Below, piece by piece: positions 31,827-40,675 of a stretch of 64,000 nt of DNA; the stretch's first letter is position 1; each line of letters opens with the position of its first letter. Made by a program: the position numbers and the translations under genes. The notes beneath the pieces were generated by a model. That model did not search any database and was not told the origin of the DNA. It saw only the letters and a list, made by a program, of their open reading frames with translations. The stretch lies in the NCBI RefSeq assembly GCF_018736145.1, contig NZ_CP059997.1:1425501-1489500 (forward strand), read 5' to 3'. The stretch comes from Amycolatopsis sp. CA-230715. Its GTDB lineage: Bacteria; Actinomycetota; Actinomycetes; Mycobacteriales; Pseudonocardiaceae.

Positions 31827-33161
31827 TCAGACGGTAAGCGGCGCCGGGGCGGCCTCGCCGCGGCCGTTGGCAACCGGCGAAGGGGACAAACGTCCTTCAA
31901 ATCCATTGAGGACGGACGAGAACGTGCCCTCCCGCCAACGCCAGGCCAGATCCGTCGCGCACCGGTCGGCCGCATCGGCCTCGAACCGCCGCAGCACGCC
32001 GAAGACCGACGACGAAAGACTCTTCTCCTCGGCGGCCCTGGCGAGGGCGTCGAAATGCCACATCGCGAGCACCGCGGCACGGTGCGCTTCGAGGAGCTGC
32101 CTCCATTCGCGCGCCGGGCCGCGACGGCCGGACACCGCGAGCAGGCAGTCGTAGCGCTGGACCGCGTTGAGCGCGCGCTGTGCCGCGGCGGACCGGGTAT
32201 CGCGCTCCTCGGCATCCGCCAGTTCGCCGAGGCGCCGGCCGACCGCCTGGCTCGCCGTGGCGAGCAGGCTCCGGAACGCCGCTTCGGCCGGCAACCTGGC
32301 TATCCGGGGCCGTTCGCGTTCGGGCTCTTCCTCCAGCACGACCACGAGCACGTCGAGCGCGTGCAGCAGGTTCAGGTACCTCGTCGAATCGAGGACGTCG
32401 ACGACCTCGGCGCGGTTTTCCTCCGCGCGCGCGGTGAAGTACTCGTCGAGCACCACGCCAGCGTCGCCCGTCTCGAAATCACCGGACACCTCGTCGAGCC
32501 GCCGGCGCAGGCGAACGCGTTGCGCCTCGTCGTCGACGAACGGTGCGAGGGCGGAGAGAACCCAGCGGAGCTCGGCGCGGATGGTCCGCGTGAGCTTCCT
32601 GCCCCCGGTCAGCGGCGCGCACTGCTTCAGGACCAGGCGGATCCGCTGTGCCGTTTCGTGCAACCGTGCCACCGCGCCGGGCAGCTCCCGGCGAACCGCG
32701 CAGTCCTCGAACGGCAACGCGGCCACCTCGGTCCGCAGGTACCGCAGAGCGAGGTCCCGCCCGGTGAGCGCGCGGTGGGACCGGTGCCGCCGGGGCCCCA
32801 GCACCCGCGCTATCGCCTCGGCACGGGGTGTCGGGTGTCGCTCGTCCCAGTGCCGGCTTTTCCCGTCCCGCAACGAAGTCAGCGTGACGCGGGTTTCGCC
32901 GCCGTTCGGCCGCGGCGCGTTTTCGCGGCGCACCACCGGTTCCAGGTCGGCCCGGCGGGTGAAGGCGGTCACCAGCCACCGCAGGTCGTGCGGAACGGAC
33001 GTGAGCCCCGGAGTGGGCGCCAGCGACACCGATTCCTGTCCGAGATCGAGGTGCCAGCCTGGCGCGTCGCCACCGATGGTCCGGTACAACACGATCCCGC
33101 GGGCGTGCAACCGCAGTCCCGAGGTGTCGTAGTAGGTTTCGGTGCCCTCGCCCCGGTTCAC
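31827..33161 (-). CDS. CHAD-domain protein with truncated CYTH-like N-terminus
   Basis: 444 residues from GTG 33161 (GTGA overlap with the USP stop). Residues ~1-130 resemble the middle and end of a CYTH/triphosphate-tunnel domain (ETYYDTSGLRLHARGIVLYRTI, WHLDLG) but the N-terminal ExExK strand that starts CYTH enzymes is missing. Residues ~190-430 form the His/Arg-rich helical CHAD domain (VARLHETAQRIRLVLK, FDALARAAE). CHAD domains bind polyphosphate. With the CYTH metal site incomplete, a polyphosphate-binding rather than triphosphatase role is favoured; it pairs logically with PPK2 at 58057. Confidence 0.78.
   Translation of the reverse strand: MNRGEGTETYYDTSGLRLHARGIVLYRTIGGDAPGWHLDLGQESVSLAPTPGLTSVPHDLRWLVTAFTRRADLEPVVRRENAPRPNGGETRVTLTSLRDGKSRHWDERHPTPRAEAIARVLGPRRHRSHRALTGRDLALRYLRTEVAALPFEDCAVRRELPGAVARLHETAQRIRLVLKQCAPLTGGRKLTRTIRAELRWVLSALAPFVDDEAQRVRLRRRLDEVSGDFETGDAGVVLDEYFTARAEENRAEVVDVLDSTRYLNLLHALDVLVVVLEEEPERERPRIARLPAEAAFRSLLATASQAVGRRLGELADAEERDTRSAAAQRALNAVQRYDCLLAVSGRRGPAREWRQLLEAHRAAVLAMWHFDALARAAEEKSLSSSVFGVLRRFEADAADRCATDLAWRWREGTFSSVLNGFEGRLSPSPVANGRGEAAPAPLTV
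31883..31896. promoter_or_regulatory. Internal DosR-like box ahead of CBS-BON gene
   Basis: GGGAC-AAAC-GTCCT, two well-kept arms, within the last codons of the CHAD gene and 84 bp before the CBS-BON start. Could provide an internal promoter for the CBS, USP and phosphoketolase genes. Confidence 0.5.
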
Positions 33162-34060
33162 CGCGCACCGTCCGGCCTGACCACCGCGACCGGGCACGGC
33201 GCGTGTGCGATGAGCGCCTGGCTGGTCGAGCCGAGCAGCATGCCGGTGAACCCGCCGCGGCCGCGGTTGCCCACCACGACCAGCCGTGCGGATTCGCCGT
33301 ATTCGAGCAAGGTCCGGACCGGCCGCCCGCGCACCACCACGGCCGTCACCGCGACGCCGGGGAACTTCGCCCGCCATCCGGCGAGTTGCGCGGCCAGTTC
33401 GGCCTCCAGCCCGGCGATGACCTCGCGCGGGTCTTCGGACATCGCGCGCGGTCGCAGGGTTCCGTCCGCGATCACGTCGTTCCAGGTGCGGACCGCGATC
33501 AGTTCGGTATCGCACGACGCGGCCTCTTCGAACGCGAACGCCAGCGCGGCATCGCTTTCGGCCGAACCGTCAGTGCCGACGACGACGGCACCGGACCCGG
33601 GTGGCGGATCGACCGGGGTCCGGCCCCGCACCACCATCAGCGGGCATCGGGCGTGCGCGGCCACCGCCACCGCGGTGGATCCGACGAGCAGGCCGGTGAA
33701 CCCGCCGAGGCCACGCGAACCGACGACCAGCACGCGCGCCAATCCGGACTCCTGGACGAGCGCCGACACCGGATTCCACTCCCGCGTCGCCGTCTCCACC
33801 ACCAGCCCCGGATGCGTTGCCAGCACGGCCTTCTTCGCGTCCGCGAGCCAGTCCGAACCCCGGTCCGCCAACCGTTCGCGAACCGCGGAGATCGGGCCGA
33901 CCAGGCCGGGCAAACCTGTCCGCGGCACGGTGTAGACGTGGACGAGGCGCAGGGGCAGGCCGTGCCGGACAGCCTCGTCGGCCGCCCACAGGGCCGCGCG
34001 CGCCGCCGATTCCGAACCGTCGATACCGGCGACGACCGTGTGCCTAGTCGGGCCGGACAT
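33158..34060 (-). CDS. Tandem universal stress protein
   Basis: 300 residues. Domain 1: TVVAGIDGSESAARAALWAADEA and VVGSRGLGGFTGLLVGSTA; domain 2: AVVVGTDGSAESDAALAFAFEEA and VVGNRGRGGFTGMLLGSTSQ. Both ATP motifs intact. Start ATG 34060 overlaps the DUF1918 gene by 17 bp; stop overlaps the CHAD start. Confidence 0.9.
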   Translation of the reverse strand: MSGPTRHTVVAGIDGSESAARAALWAADEAVRHGLPLRLVHVYTVPRTGLPGLVGPISAVRERLADRGSDWLADAKKAVLATHPGLVVETATREWNPVSALVQESGLARVLVVGSRGLGGFTGLLVGSTAVAVAAHARCPLMVVRGRTPVDPPPGSGAVVVGTDGSAESDAALAFAFEEAASCDTELIAVRTWNDVIADGTLRPRAMSEDPREVIAGLEAELAAQLAGWRAKFPGVAVTAVVVRGRPVRTLLEYGESARLVVVGNRGRGGFTGMLLGSTSQALIAHAPCPVAVVRPDGAR

Positions 34061-34337
34061 GGCTCATCGCCTCCGTCGCGCCGTCGTGGCGCCGCGCCGC
34101 GCGCGAGGCCCACAATCGGGTTCGCGCTGCTTCGTCGGCGACCCGCAACTCGTCCGCGCTCACCACGAGCGCGTCCGGTCCGGGGAACACGGTCGAGACG
34201 TGGTCGTCGTTGAGCCAGCGGACCACGTACGGCGGAGTGCCGTCGTCGGTGCGGACGTCCAGGATCCGGCCGCGCTGGTCCGGGCTGTCCACCCGGGTTC
34301 CCTTGACCACGAGCCAGTCACCCGTTTTCGCGCGCAT
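34044..34337 (-). CDS. DUF1918 small protein
   Basis: 97 residues. The N-terminal 60 residues match DUF1918 (MRAKTGDWLVVKG, GTPPYVVRWLNDDHVSTVFPG), a small SH3-like beta barrel found in actinobacteria, often near stress genes; function unknown. The C-terminal tail is Ala/Arg-rich and overlaps the next gene by 17 bp. Confidence 0.82.
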   Translation of the reverse strand: MRAKTGDWLVVKGTRVDSPDQRGRILDVRTDDGTPPYVVRWLNDDHVSTVFPGPDALVVSADELRVADEAARTRLWASRAARRHDGATEAMSHVRPD

Positions 34338-34391
34338 CTTTCCTCCATTTCGGTTTCCCGCCGTGTCACCCGCGACCCGGCCCGGGACGGA

Positions 34392-34913
34392 TTACGCCTG
34401 CGACGACGTTTTCGCCAGCGCGAGGCCGATTTCCCGGCCCCACGCGGAGATGGCGTGCCAGTCCCGGTAGTCACCGTCCTTGACCCGCAAGGCTTTGACG
34501 AGCGCGCGCTCGGCGAACCGCAGCACGCCGCGATCGATCTTCCCGCCGAACACCCGGTGTTCGACGGCACCGGTGTCCGCCAGCAGACGAGCCGTGAACT
34601 CCGTCGCCTCGGCCGGTCTCAGCGGCTCCCCCACCGGCCCGCTCGAAAACAGCCAGACCGGCATCGCGCGCAGCACGGCCGCGTGCCGGTCGACGAACCG
34701 CGCGGCCGTTTCGAGCCAGTGTCCGATGTAGACGGCGCTGCCGAGCACGACCGCGTCGTACTCGGCCGGGTCCACGGCCGTTTCCGCGAACAGCACCTCG
34801 ACCTCGGCCGGAGTGCCCGCCTCGTCGAGGGCCTCCCCGATAGCACGGCCGAGCACGTCGGCGATCTCCCTGGTGGCACCGTGTTTGCTGGCCACCGCGA
34901 CGAGCACGTTCAC
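34392..34913 (-). CDS. Flavodoxin-domain protein
   Basis: 173 residues from GTG 34913 (overlaps the CBS stop as GTGA). N-terminal FMN phosphate loop region VAVASKHGATREIADVLG, then DAVVLGSAVYIGHWL and VWLFSSGPVG, like the HemG/flavodoxin group. Likely binds FMN and transfers electrons; protoporphyrinogen oxidase activity is possible but not supported by context. In a hypoxia island a flavodoxin could accept electrons from the pyruvate oxidoreductase. Confidence 0.8.
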   Translation of the reverse strand: MNVLVAVASKHGATREIADVLGRAIGEALDEAGTPAEVEVLFAETAVDPAEYDAVVLGSAVYIGHWLETAARFVDRHAAVLRAMPVWLFSSGPVGEPLRPAEATEFTARLLADTGAVEHRVFGGKIDRGVLRFAERALVKALRVKDGDYRDWHAISAWGREIGLALAKTSSQA

Positions 34914-35509
34914 GGCGCTACCTCCGCCGGTCGCCCGGCGTCCTGCGGGCCGAGTTCGATCGACACCACACCCGGCACCGTCCTGGCCAGGGCCCGCACG
35001 ACCTGGCGCTCCGCGTCGTCGTGGAACTCGCCCCTGATGGTGACCGCGCCGCCGATCACCTCGACCGACCAGCGGTCGCGGTGCCCGGAGTAGTCCGTGA
35101 GCAGGGCCAGCAGCCGTGCCGCGATCGAATCGTCGCCGCGGACCAGCGGGCGGAGCACGTCGCGCCTGCTCACGATCCCGACCAGCACCCCGTCGTCGAC
35201 CACCGGCACGCTCCGCAGCCGGTCACCCAGCATCCGGCGGGCGATCTCGCGGGCGTCGGTGTCGAGCGAGACCACCTCCACCGGTGTCGTCATCCGCTCG
35301 CGCACCCGCCTCGCCGGGTCGAACCCGTTCTCGGTCGTCTCGGCGCGCAGGGCGTCGGACTCGGTGAACACGCCCACCACCCTGCTGTCCGCGTCGACCA
35401 CCGGAAGAGCCGCCACACCGTGCTCGGTGAGCAGTGCGACCGCCTCGCGCACCGGCGTGGACGGCCCCACCCGCACCACCGGACGGGTCATGATTTCGTG
35501 TGCCTGCAT
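34910..35509 (-). CDS. CBS-CBS-BON domain protein (second copy)
   Basis: 199 residues from ATG 35509 (AAGGGTTTTGTC upstream; the ATG at 35524 has no ribosome site). CBS pair (MQAHEIMTRPVVRVGPSTPV, VAALPVVDADSRVVGVFTESDAL; RMTTPVEVVSLDTDAR, RSVPVVDDGVLVGIVSRRDVL) followed by a BON-like domain (WSVEVIGGAVTIRGEFHDD). Paralogue of 31191-31799 and 43496-44194. Confidence 0.85.
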   Translation of the reverse strand: MQAHEIMTRPVVRVGPSTPVREAVALLTEHGVAALPVVDADSRVVGVFTESDALRAETTENGFDPARRVRERMTTPVEVVSLDTDAREIARRMLGDRLRSVPVVDDGVLVGIVSRRDVLRPLVRGDDSIAARLLALLTDYSGHRDRWSVEVIGGAVTIRGEFHDDAERQVVRALARTVPGVVSIELGPQDAGRPAEVAP

Positions 35510-35520
35510 GACAAAACCCT

Positions 35521-35721
35521 TCACTGGGGAGCTTGGCGCTCTTCGTCGTGCGCGGGCTCGCCGCGCTCCTCCCGCGCGAACACACGGCGCTCGGCGGCGG
35601 TCAGGTACCGCCGCAAACCCGATCGGCGCCCGCTCCCGCGGGCGGCGACGTCCCGTTTCGCCTCTGCCTGGATGGCAGCCTTCTCGGCCTCGTCCATCGG
35701 GTCGTTCTTCTTGTCCGCCAC
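35521..35721 (-). CDS. Small charged hypothetical protein
   Basis: 66 residues, ATG 35721 with GAAAGGGGAAAC upstream. Very hydrophilic: MADKKNDPMDEAEKAAIQAEAKR then an Arg-rich segment and Glu-rich tail; no domain. Lies between the first USP and the CBS-BON gene with 11- and 25-bp gaps, so part of the operon. Confidence 0.6.
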   Translation of the reverse strand: MADKKNDPMDEAEKAAIQAEAKRDVAARGSGRRSGLRRYLTAAERRVFAREERGEPAHDEERQAPQ

Positions 35722-35746
35722 GATGTTTCCCCTTTCCTGTTCGAGG

Positions 35747-36628
35747 TCACCGCGGATTCGCGGGAACGATCATCACGGGGCAGTGCGCGTGGTGGAGCAC
35801 CGCCTGGCTCGTCGAACCGAGCAGGAGCCCGCTGAAGCCGCCCCTGCCGCGGCTTCCCACGACGACCAGCCGCGCCCGCTTGCTCCAGTCGAGGAGGTTG
35901 TGCCGCGGCTTGTCCTGCACCACCACCCGGTCCACGCGGACGTCCGGGTACTTTTCGGCCCACCCGGCCAGCCGCTCGGCCAGCAGGCGACGCTCGGCCT
36001 TTTCCACCGGCTCCCATTCGAAGTACATCCTGGCCTCGCTGAACAACCCCGCGGAATCACCGTCGTGCCAGGTGTGCAACGCCACCAGCGGAGCGTGCGC
36101 GAACGAGGCCGCCTCGAACGCGTGCGCGAGCGCGGACTCACTGGTAGGGCTTCCGTCGACGCCGACGACCACCGACCCGTCGCGCACCGCTCCCCTGACC
36201 ACGACGACCGGGCACCGGGCACGCGCCGCGAGGGAAACCGAGACCGACCCCTCCAGCAGCGCGGCGACCGCCGAGTTCGGCTCACCCAGCACGACCATCC
36301 TGGCCCGGCGAGAAAGGTCGAGGAGCGCTTTGACCGGACCAACCGACACCGCCTCGGTGGTGATGTCCACCGACGGCGCCTCATCACCGACGATGGCCGC
36401 CGATTCCCGGAGCAGCTCGTCCGCGGCGACCTTCTTCATCGCCAGCCATTCGGTCGGCGGCGGGAAACTGGCACCCGGAGCCACATCCTCATACCCGTAA
36501 GCGGTGAAGATCCGCACCGGCGCACCACGCCGCCCCGCCTCCGCCGCCGCCCACCGGAGCGCGGGTTCGTTCCGCTCTCCGAGCACCACGGCAACCACGA
36601 CGGGGAAGTTCTGCGAAGGCTTGTTCAT
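35747..36628 (-). CDS. Tandem universal stress protein with degenerate first domain
   Basis: 293 residues from ATG 36628. Domain 2 is canonical (VVVGVDGSPTSESALAHAFEAA; VVVGSRGRGGFSGLLLGSTSQ). Domain 1 has lost the GVDGS loop (VVVAVVLGERNEPALRWAA) and its ATP motif reads GEPNSAVAALLEGSVS, so only one nucleotide site is expected. First gene of the ten-gene leftward operon; a DosR-like box lies 89 bp upstream. Confidence 0.88.
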   Translation of the reverse strand: MNKPSQNFPVVVAVVLGERNEPALRWAAAEAGRRGAPVRIFTAYGYEDVAPGASFPPPTEWLAMKKVAADELLRESAAIVGDEAPSVDITTEAVSVGPVKALLDLSRRARMVVLGEPNSAVAALLEGSVSVSLAARARCPVVVVRGAVRDGSVVVGVDGSPTSESALAHAFEAASFAHAPLVALHTWHDGDSAGLFSEARMYFEWEPVEKAERRLLAERLAGWAEKYPDVRVDRVVVQDKPRHNLLDWSKRARLVVVGSRGRGGFSGLLLGSTSQAVLHHAHCPVMIVPANPR

Positions 36629-36716
36629 CGGCACACCCGTTCGTCGAATCGGCACCGGCCACCGGCACGGGGCGGCCACTGCTCCCGACGGTATGCAGGC
36701 ACCGGCCGCACCGATG

Positions 36717-36730
36717 CGGACTTTGGTCAC
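36717..36730. promoter_or_regulatory. DosR-like box between USP operon and Rv2004c-like gene
   Basis: CGGAC-TTTG-GTCAC in a 214-bp divergent spacer; 89 bp from the USP start and 113 bp from the kinase-fusion start. Four of five bases of each arm match. Confidence 0.5.
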
Positions 36731-36842
36731 CAGGCCCGAAGACCAACGGCTTGGGTGCCCGAGAGCCCCAGCTCCGGACGGCCCTGGCGCGCGTGACGAA
36801 GGGCCCTTTCCGCGCCGGGGCGCCGCGCTCGAAGCTGGCAGC

Positions 36843-38324
36843 ATGCTTCCCGCCGACACTCCCGATCACGGGCCGGGCCTGCCCGCCGCCGTGTGCGAAA
36901 CACATATCGGCATCGTCTTCCTCGTCGGCGATCTCGCCTACAAAATGAAGAAACCGGTCAACCTCGGCTTCCTCGACTTCTCCACCCGCGAAGCCAGAGA
37001 AGCGGTGTGCCACCGGGAAGTCGGGCTCAACCGCAGACTCGCACCCGACGTCTACCTCGGCGTCGCCGACATCTCCGGCCCCGACGGCACACCCTGCGAC
37101 CACCTCGTCGTGATGCGGCGCATGCCGCAAGACCGCCGCCTCACCGCCCTCGTCCGACGACGCGACCCACTCGACGGCACCGTGCGCGACATCGCCCGCG
37201 AACTCGCCGGGTTCCACGCCACCGCGGACCGCGGACCCCACATCGACGCCGACGGCACCAGAGACGCCCTCACCGCGCGGTGGCGCGCCAGTTTCGAACA
37301 GGTACGCCGCTTCCACGGCACCGTCGTCGACCCCGCCACCGCGGACGAAATCGAACAACGCACCGAAGCCTTCCTCCGCGGCCGCCACGACCTGTTCGCC
37401 CGCCGGATCGCGCTGGGCAGGATCATCGACGGGCACGGCGATCTGCTCGCCGACGACATCTTCTGCCTCCCCGACGGACCCCGGATCCTCGACTGCCTCG
37501 AATTCGACGACCACCTGCGCCACGTCGACGGCATCGACGACATCGCCTTCCTCGCGATGGACCTCGAACGGCTCGACGCACCCGAACTCGGCACACTCCT
37601 CTACCAGCACTACCTCCGCTTCACCGGCGACACCCCACCCGACGCCCTGTGGCACCACTACCTCGCCTACCGCGCATTCGTCCGGGTCAAGGTCGCCTGC
37701 CACCGCTACAACCAGGGCGACCACCTGGCGAAAGCGGTCGCCGCCGAATACACCGCCATCGCACTCCGGCACACCCGCCTCACGAGCGTGCGACTGATCC
37801 TGGTCGGCGGCCTTCCCGGCTCCGGGAAAACCACCCTCGCCTCCGCACTCGCCGAACGGCTCGGCGCCACACTGCTGCACAGCGACCTGGTACGCAAGGA
37901 AATCCTCGGCAAACCCGGCACCTGGCACGCACCCGCCCCCTACCAGGAAGGCATCTACTCCCCCGAACAAACCACGAGCACCTACCACGAACTGACCCAA
38001 CGCGCGCGAGAACTGCTGGCACTCGGCGAAACCGTCGTGCTCGACGCATCCTGGTCGTCCGGACAACACCGCGCACTCGCCGCCGAGATCGCCACCGGCA
38101 CGCACAGCGAACTCGTCGCACTCGAATGCGTCGCACCGGACTCCGTTCGCACCAACCGGATCGTGACAAGAACGAATTCACCGTCCGACGTCACACCACG
38201 CGTCGCACGAGCGATGGCCGCCGCCGCGAACCCATGGCCGGAAGCCTTCCCCGTCGACACCACCAGATCGATCACCAACTCCGTGGCGCAGGCACTGCAC
38301 GCGATCGCACCGCATTCCCGTTGA
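36843..38324 (+). CDS. Phosphotransferase-P-loop kinase fusion (Rv2004c-like)
   Basis: 493 residues from ATG 36843. N-terminal ~330 residues resemble aminoglycoside-phosphotransferase-type kinases (VFLVGDLAYKMKKPV, IIDGHGDLLADDIF with the catalytic HGD, CLEFDDHLR). The C-terminal ~160 residues are a P-loop kinase-like domain (GGLPGSGKTTLASALAERLG, VLDASWSSG). Same architecture and size as Rv2004c of the mycobacterial DosR regulon. Substrate unknown. Heads a rightward operon with nitroreductase, GAPDH and a small membrane protein. Confidence 0.85.
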   Translation: MLPADTPDHGPGLPAAVCETHIGIVFLVGDLAYKMKKPVNLGFLDFSTREAREAVCHREVGLNRRLAPDVYLGVADISGPDGTPCDHLVVMRRMPQDRRLTALVRRRDPLDGTVRDIARELAGFHATADRGPHIDADGTRDALTARWRASFEQVRRFHGTVVDPATADEIEQRTEAFLRGRHDLFARRIALGRIIDGHGDLLADDIFCLPDGPRILDCLEFDDHLRHVDGIDDIAFLAMDLERLDAPELGTLLYQHYLRFTGDTPPDALWHHYLAYRAFVRVKVACHRYNQGDHLAKAVAAEYTAIALRHTRLTSVRLILVGGLPGSGKTTLASALAERLGATLLHSDLVRKEILGKPGTWHAPAPYQEGIYSPEQTTSTYHELTQRARELLALGETVVLDASWSSGQHRALAAEIATGTHSELVALECVAPDSVRTNRIVTRTNSPSDVTPRVARAMAAAANPWPEAFPVDTTRSITNSVAQALHAIAPHSR

Positions 38325-38355
38325 ACTCATTCCGACCCGAAACGAGGCAGCACCC

Positions 38356-39366
38356 ATGGATCGCGGACTCCCCGACGACTTCACCGTCACCACCGCCGTA
38401 GCCCTGGCCGCACGAGCCCCATCGGTGCACAACACCCAACCGTGGCGGTGGGGCCTCGGCGACCAGTCCCTGCACCTCTACGCCGACCAGGACCGGCGAC
38501 TGTCCGAAACAGACCCCGAAGGGCGCGACCTCCTGCTCAGCTGCGGCGCCGCCCTCCACCACGCCCGAATCGGCCTCGCCGCGCTCGGCTGGCAATGCGA
38601 GATCCACCGCCTGCCCAACCCGGCCGATCCGGACCACCTCGCCGCGATCGAACCGCAGCAGGCCGCGCCGTGCGACATCGACCTGGCCGCCGCCATCCCC
38701 CGCCGACGGACCGACCGCCGCCGGTACAGCTCGTGGCCCGTTCCCCCTGGGCAGATCGAGGCGCTGGCCGCGGTCGCGGCGGACGAAGGCGCGGTACTCC
38801 GCAGGGCGGACGGCGCCGCCAGGTACACCCTCGCCGAGGCCATCGACACGGCGTACCGGCGCCATCAGGACGACCCGGCCTACCGGATCGAACTCGCCGC
38901 GTGGAGCGGGCGGCACGGCTCCACGGATGGGGTGCCTGCCAGGAACGCCACGGCGCCGGACCTGGCCCCCGACGCGCTCGCGTCCCGGCCGTTCGCCGAT
39001 CCCCAGCTCGACCAAACCGCGAGCGCCGAAGACGACGCGGTCGCCCTGCTCGTGCTCAGCACCGCGTCGGATGACCGGATTTCGTTGCTGCGCGCGGGAG
39101 AAGCGACCAGCGCGGTCCTGCTCTCCGCGACCGCCACCGGACTCGCCTGCTGCCCACTCACCGAACCCCTCGAAATCGCCGACACCCGAGACCTCCTCCG
39201 CCACCGCGTCACCGGCGACCGCTACCCGCAAATGGTCCTGCGCGTCGGCTGGGCACCGATCAACGCCGACCCGCTGCCAGCCACCCCGCGACGCCCACTC
39301 GACGAAATCCTGCGCCCCCTGCGAGAAGTCGCCAGTTCCCCACACGAAGAAGGAGAAACCCGATGA
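38356..39366 (+). CDS. Acg-family nitroreductase (3 of 5)
   Basis: 336 residues. ARAPSVHNTQPWRWGLG, LLSCGAALHHARIGLAALG, PRRRTDRRRYSSWPVPPG and C-terminal LLSATATGLACCPLTEPLE. Its stop overlaps the GAPDH start by 4 bp (ATGA). The family and FMN caveat are as for the copy at 16613. The adjacency to GAPDH and the Rv2004c-like kinase mirrors DosR-type gene clustering. Confidence 0.86.
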   Translation: MDRGLPDDFTVTTAVALAARAPSVHNTQPWRWGLGDQSLHLYADQDRRLSETDPEGRDLLLSCGAALHHARIGLAALGWQCEIHRLPNPADPDHLAAIEPQQAAPCDIDLAAAIPRRRTDRRRYSSWPVPPGQIEALAAVAADEGAVLRRADGAARYTLAEAIDTAYRRHQDDPAYRIELAAWSGRHGSTDGVPARNATAPDLAPDALASRPFADPQLDQTASAEDDAVALLVLSTASDDRISLLRAGEATSAVLLSATATGLACCPLTEPLEIADTRDLLRHRVTGDRYPQMVLRVGWAPINADPLPATPRRPLDEILRPLREVASSPHEEGETR

Positions 39367-40373
39367 CCATACGGCTCGGTATAAACGGATTCGGCCGGAT
39401 CGGTCGCGATGTCACCCGGCGGGTGCTCGAACTCGCGGACGGTTCGATCGAGATCGTCGCCGTCAACGACGTGACCGACGCCGCCACGCTGGCGCACCTG
39501 CTCGCCCACGACTCCACCTACGGCAGGCTCGGCACCGCGGTGTCCACTCAGGATTCGACGATCCGCGTCGGCGCGCATCAGATCGCCGTGCTGAACTCAC
39601 CCGATCCGGCAGCACTGCCCTGGGCCGCGCTCGGCGTGGACGTCGTGCTCGAATCCACGGGCCGGTTCCGCGCCAGGAGCGCCGCGGCCGCGCACCTCGA
39701 CGCGGGCGCGGCCAAGGTGGTCATTTCCGCGCCGGGCAAGGACGCCGACGCGACCATCGTGCTGGGCGTCAACGACGACACCTACCTGTCCGCCGCGCAC
39801 CACGTGATCTCCAACGCGTCGTGCACGACGAACTGCGTGGCGCCCATGGTCAAGGTGCTGCACGAGGCGTTCGGGATCCGGCGCGGCATGATGACCACGA
39901 TCCACAGCTACACCAACGACCAGGCGCTGCTCGACGCCCCGCACAAGGATCCGCGCCGGGCGCGGTCCGCCGCGGTCAACATGATCCCGACGAGCACCGG
40001 CGCCGCCCGCGCGATCGGGCTCGTGATCCCCGGTCTGGCAGGCAGGCTCGACGGCGTCGCCGTGCGGGTCCCGGTCGAGGACGGTTCCTTGACGGATCTC
40101 ACCGTGCAGCTGGAGAAACCCGCGACCGTGGAACGGGTCAACGCGGCGTTCGCCGACGCGGCGCAGGGAAGTCTCAAGGACGTCCTGCGCTACGCCGAAG
40201 CGCCGATCGTCTCCAGGGACATCATCGGCGATCCGGCCTCGTGCGTGTTCGACGCGGGTCTCACCAAGGCCGACGACCGGCTCGTGAAGGTGTTCGGCTG
40301 GTACGACAACGAATGGGGTTACGCGTGCCGCACCGTCGAGCTGATCGAACTGGTGGGAAGCGGGCTCCGGTGA
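39363..40373 (+). CDS. gap: Glyceraldehyde-3-phosphate dehydrogenase, type I
   Basis: 336 residues. NAD fold IRLGINGFGRIGRDVTRRVLE, catalytic Cys157 in SNASCTTNCVAPM, IHSYTNDQ, STGAARAIGLVIPGLAG and the C-terminal WYDNEWGYACR. Oxidises glyceraldehyde-3-phosphate to 1,3-bisphosphoglycerate with NAD. Probably a second, hypoxia-specific isozyme: the housekeeping copy normally sits with pgk and tpi, which are not here. Uses triose-phosphate from aldolase and phosphoketolase. Confidence 0.92.
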   Translation: MTIRLGINGFGRIGRDVTRRVLELADGSIEIVAVNDVTDAATLAHLLAHDSTYGRLGTAVSTQDSTIRVGAHQIAVLNSPDPAALPWAALGVDVVLESTGRFRARSAAAAHLDAGAAKVVISAPGKDADATIVLGVNDDTYLSAAHHVISNASCTTNCVAPMVKVLHEAFGIRRGMMTTIHSYTNDQALLDAPHKDPRRARSAAVNMIPTSTGAARAIGLVIPGLAGRLDGVAVRVPVEDGSLTDLTVQLEKPATVERVNAAFADAAQGSLKDVLRYAEAPIVSRDIIGDPASCVFDAGLTKADDRLVKVFGWYDNEWGYACRTVELIELVGSGLR

Positions 40374-40600
40374 ACCGGCGGTGGCGGGAGATGAGCCGAG
40401 CCCAGCGCACGCGGGTGGTGGGGGCGGGCTGCGTCCAGCTCGCCCTCGCCGGCTCGGCGTGGTGGGATCTCGCGCGACGCCCCGAAAGCGAAGTCAACGG
40501 CACGAAACGCCTGTGGGCGTTCGTCATCGCGATCAACTTCGCCGGGCCGCTCGCGTACTTCCGCTGGGGGCGGATCACCTCACACCGAGCAGGGCGGTGA
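40370..40600 (+). CDS. Small PLDc_N-type membrane protein
   Basis: 76 residues from GTG 40370, overlapping the GAPDH stop (GTGA). Central helix VVGAGCVQLALAGSAWWDLA and second helix LWAFVIAINFAGPLAYFRWGR; the last part is the phospholipase-D-nuclease N-terminal (PLDc_N) signature, a membrane module, without any catalytic domain. Confidence 0.65.
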   Translation: MNRRWREMSRAQRTRVVGAGCVQLALAGSAWWDLARRPESEVNGTKRLWAFVIAINFAGPLAYFRWGRITSHRAGR

Positions 40601-40620
40601 TCTCGTTCTGATCAGCGATC

Positions 40621-40647
40621 GGGGGCCGGGTCACTGGTCCGGCCCCC
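40621..40647. terminator. Bidirectional hairpin after GAPDH operon
   Basis: GGGGGCCGG (40621-40629) and CCGGCCCCC (40639-40647) with a 9-nt loop, between the convergent GAPDH operon and USP gene. Confidence 0.8.
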
Positions 40648-40675
40648 GGTTCCGCACCGGATCGCGCCACGCGGC

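Noticed and set aside
36795..36812. AAGGGCCCTT palindrome as DosR-like site
   Set aside because: Lacks the RGGAC arm and the 4-bp core; likely chance in GC-rich DNA.
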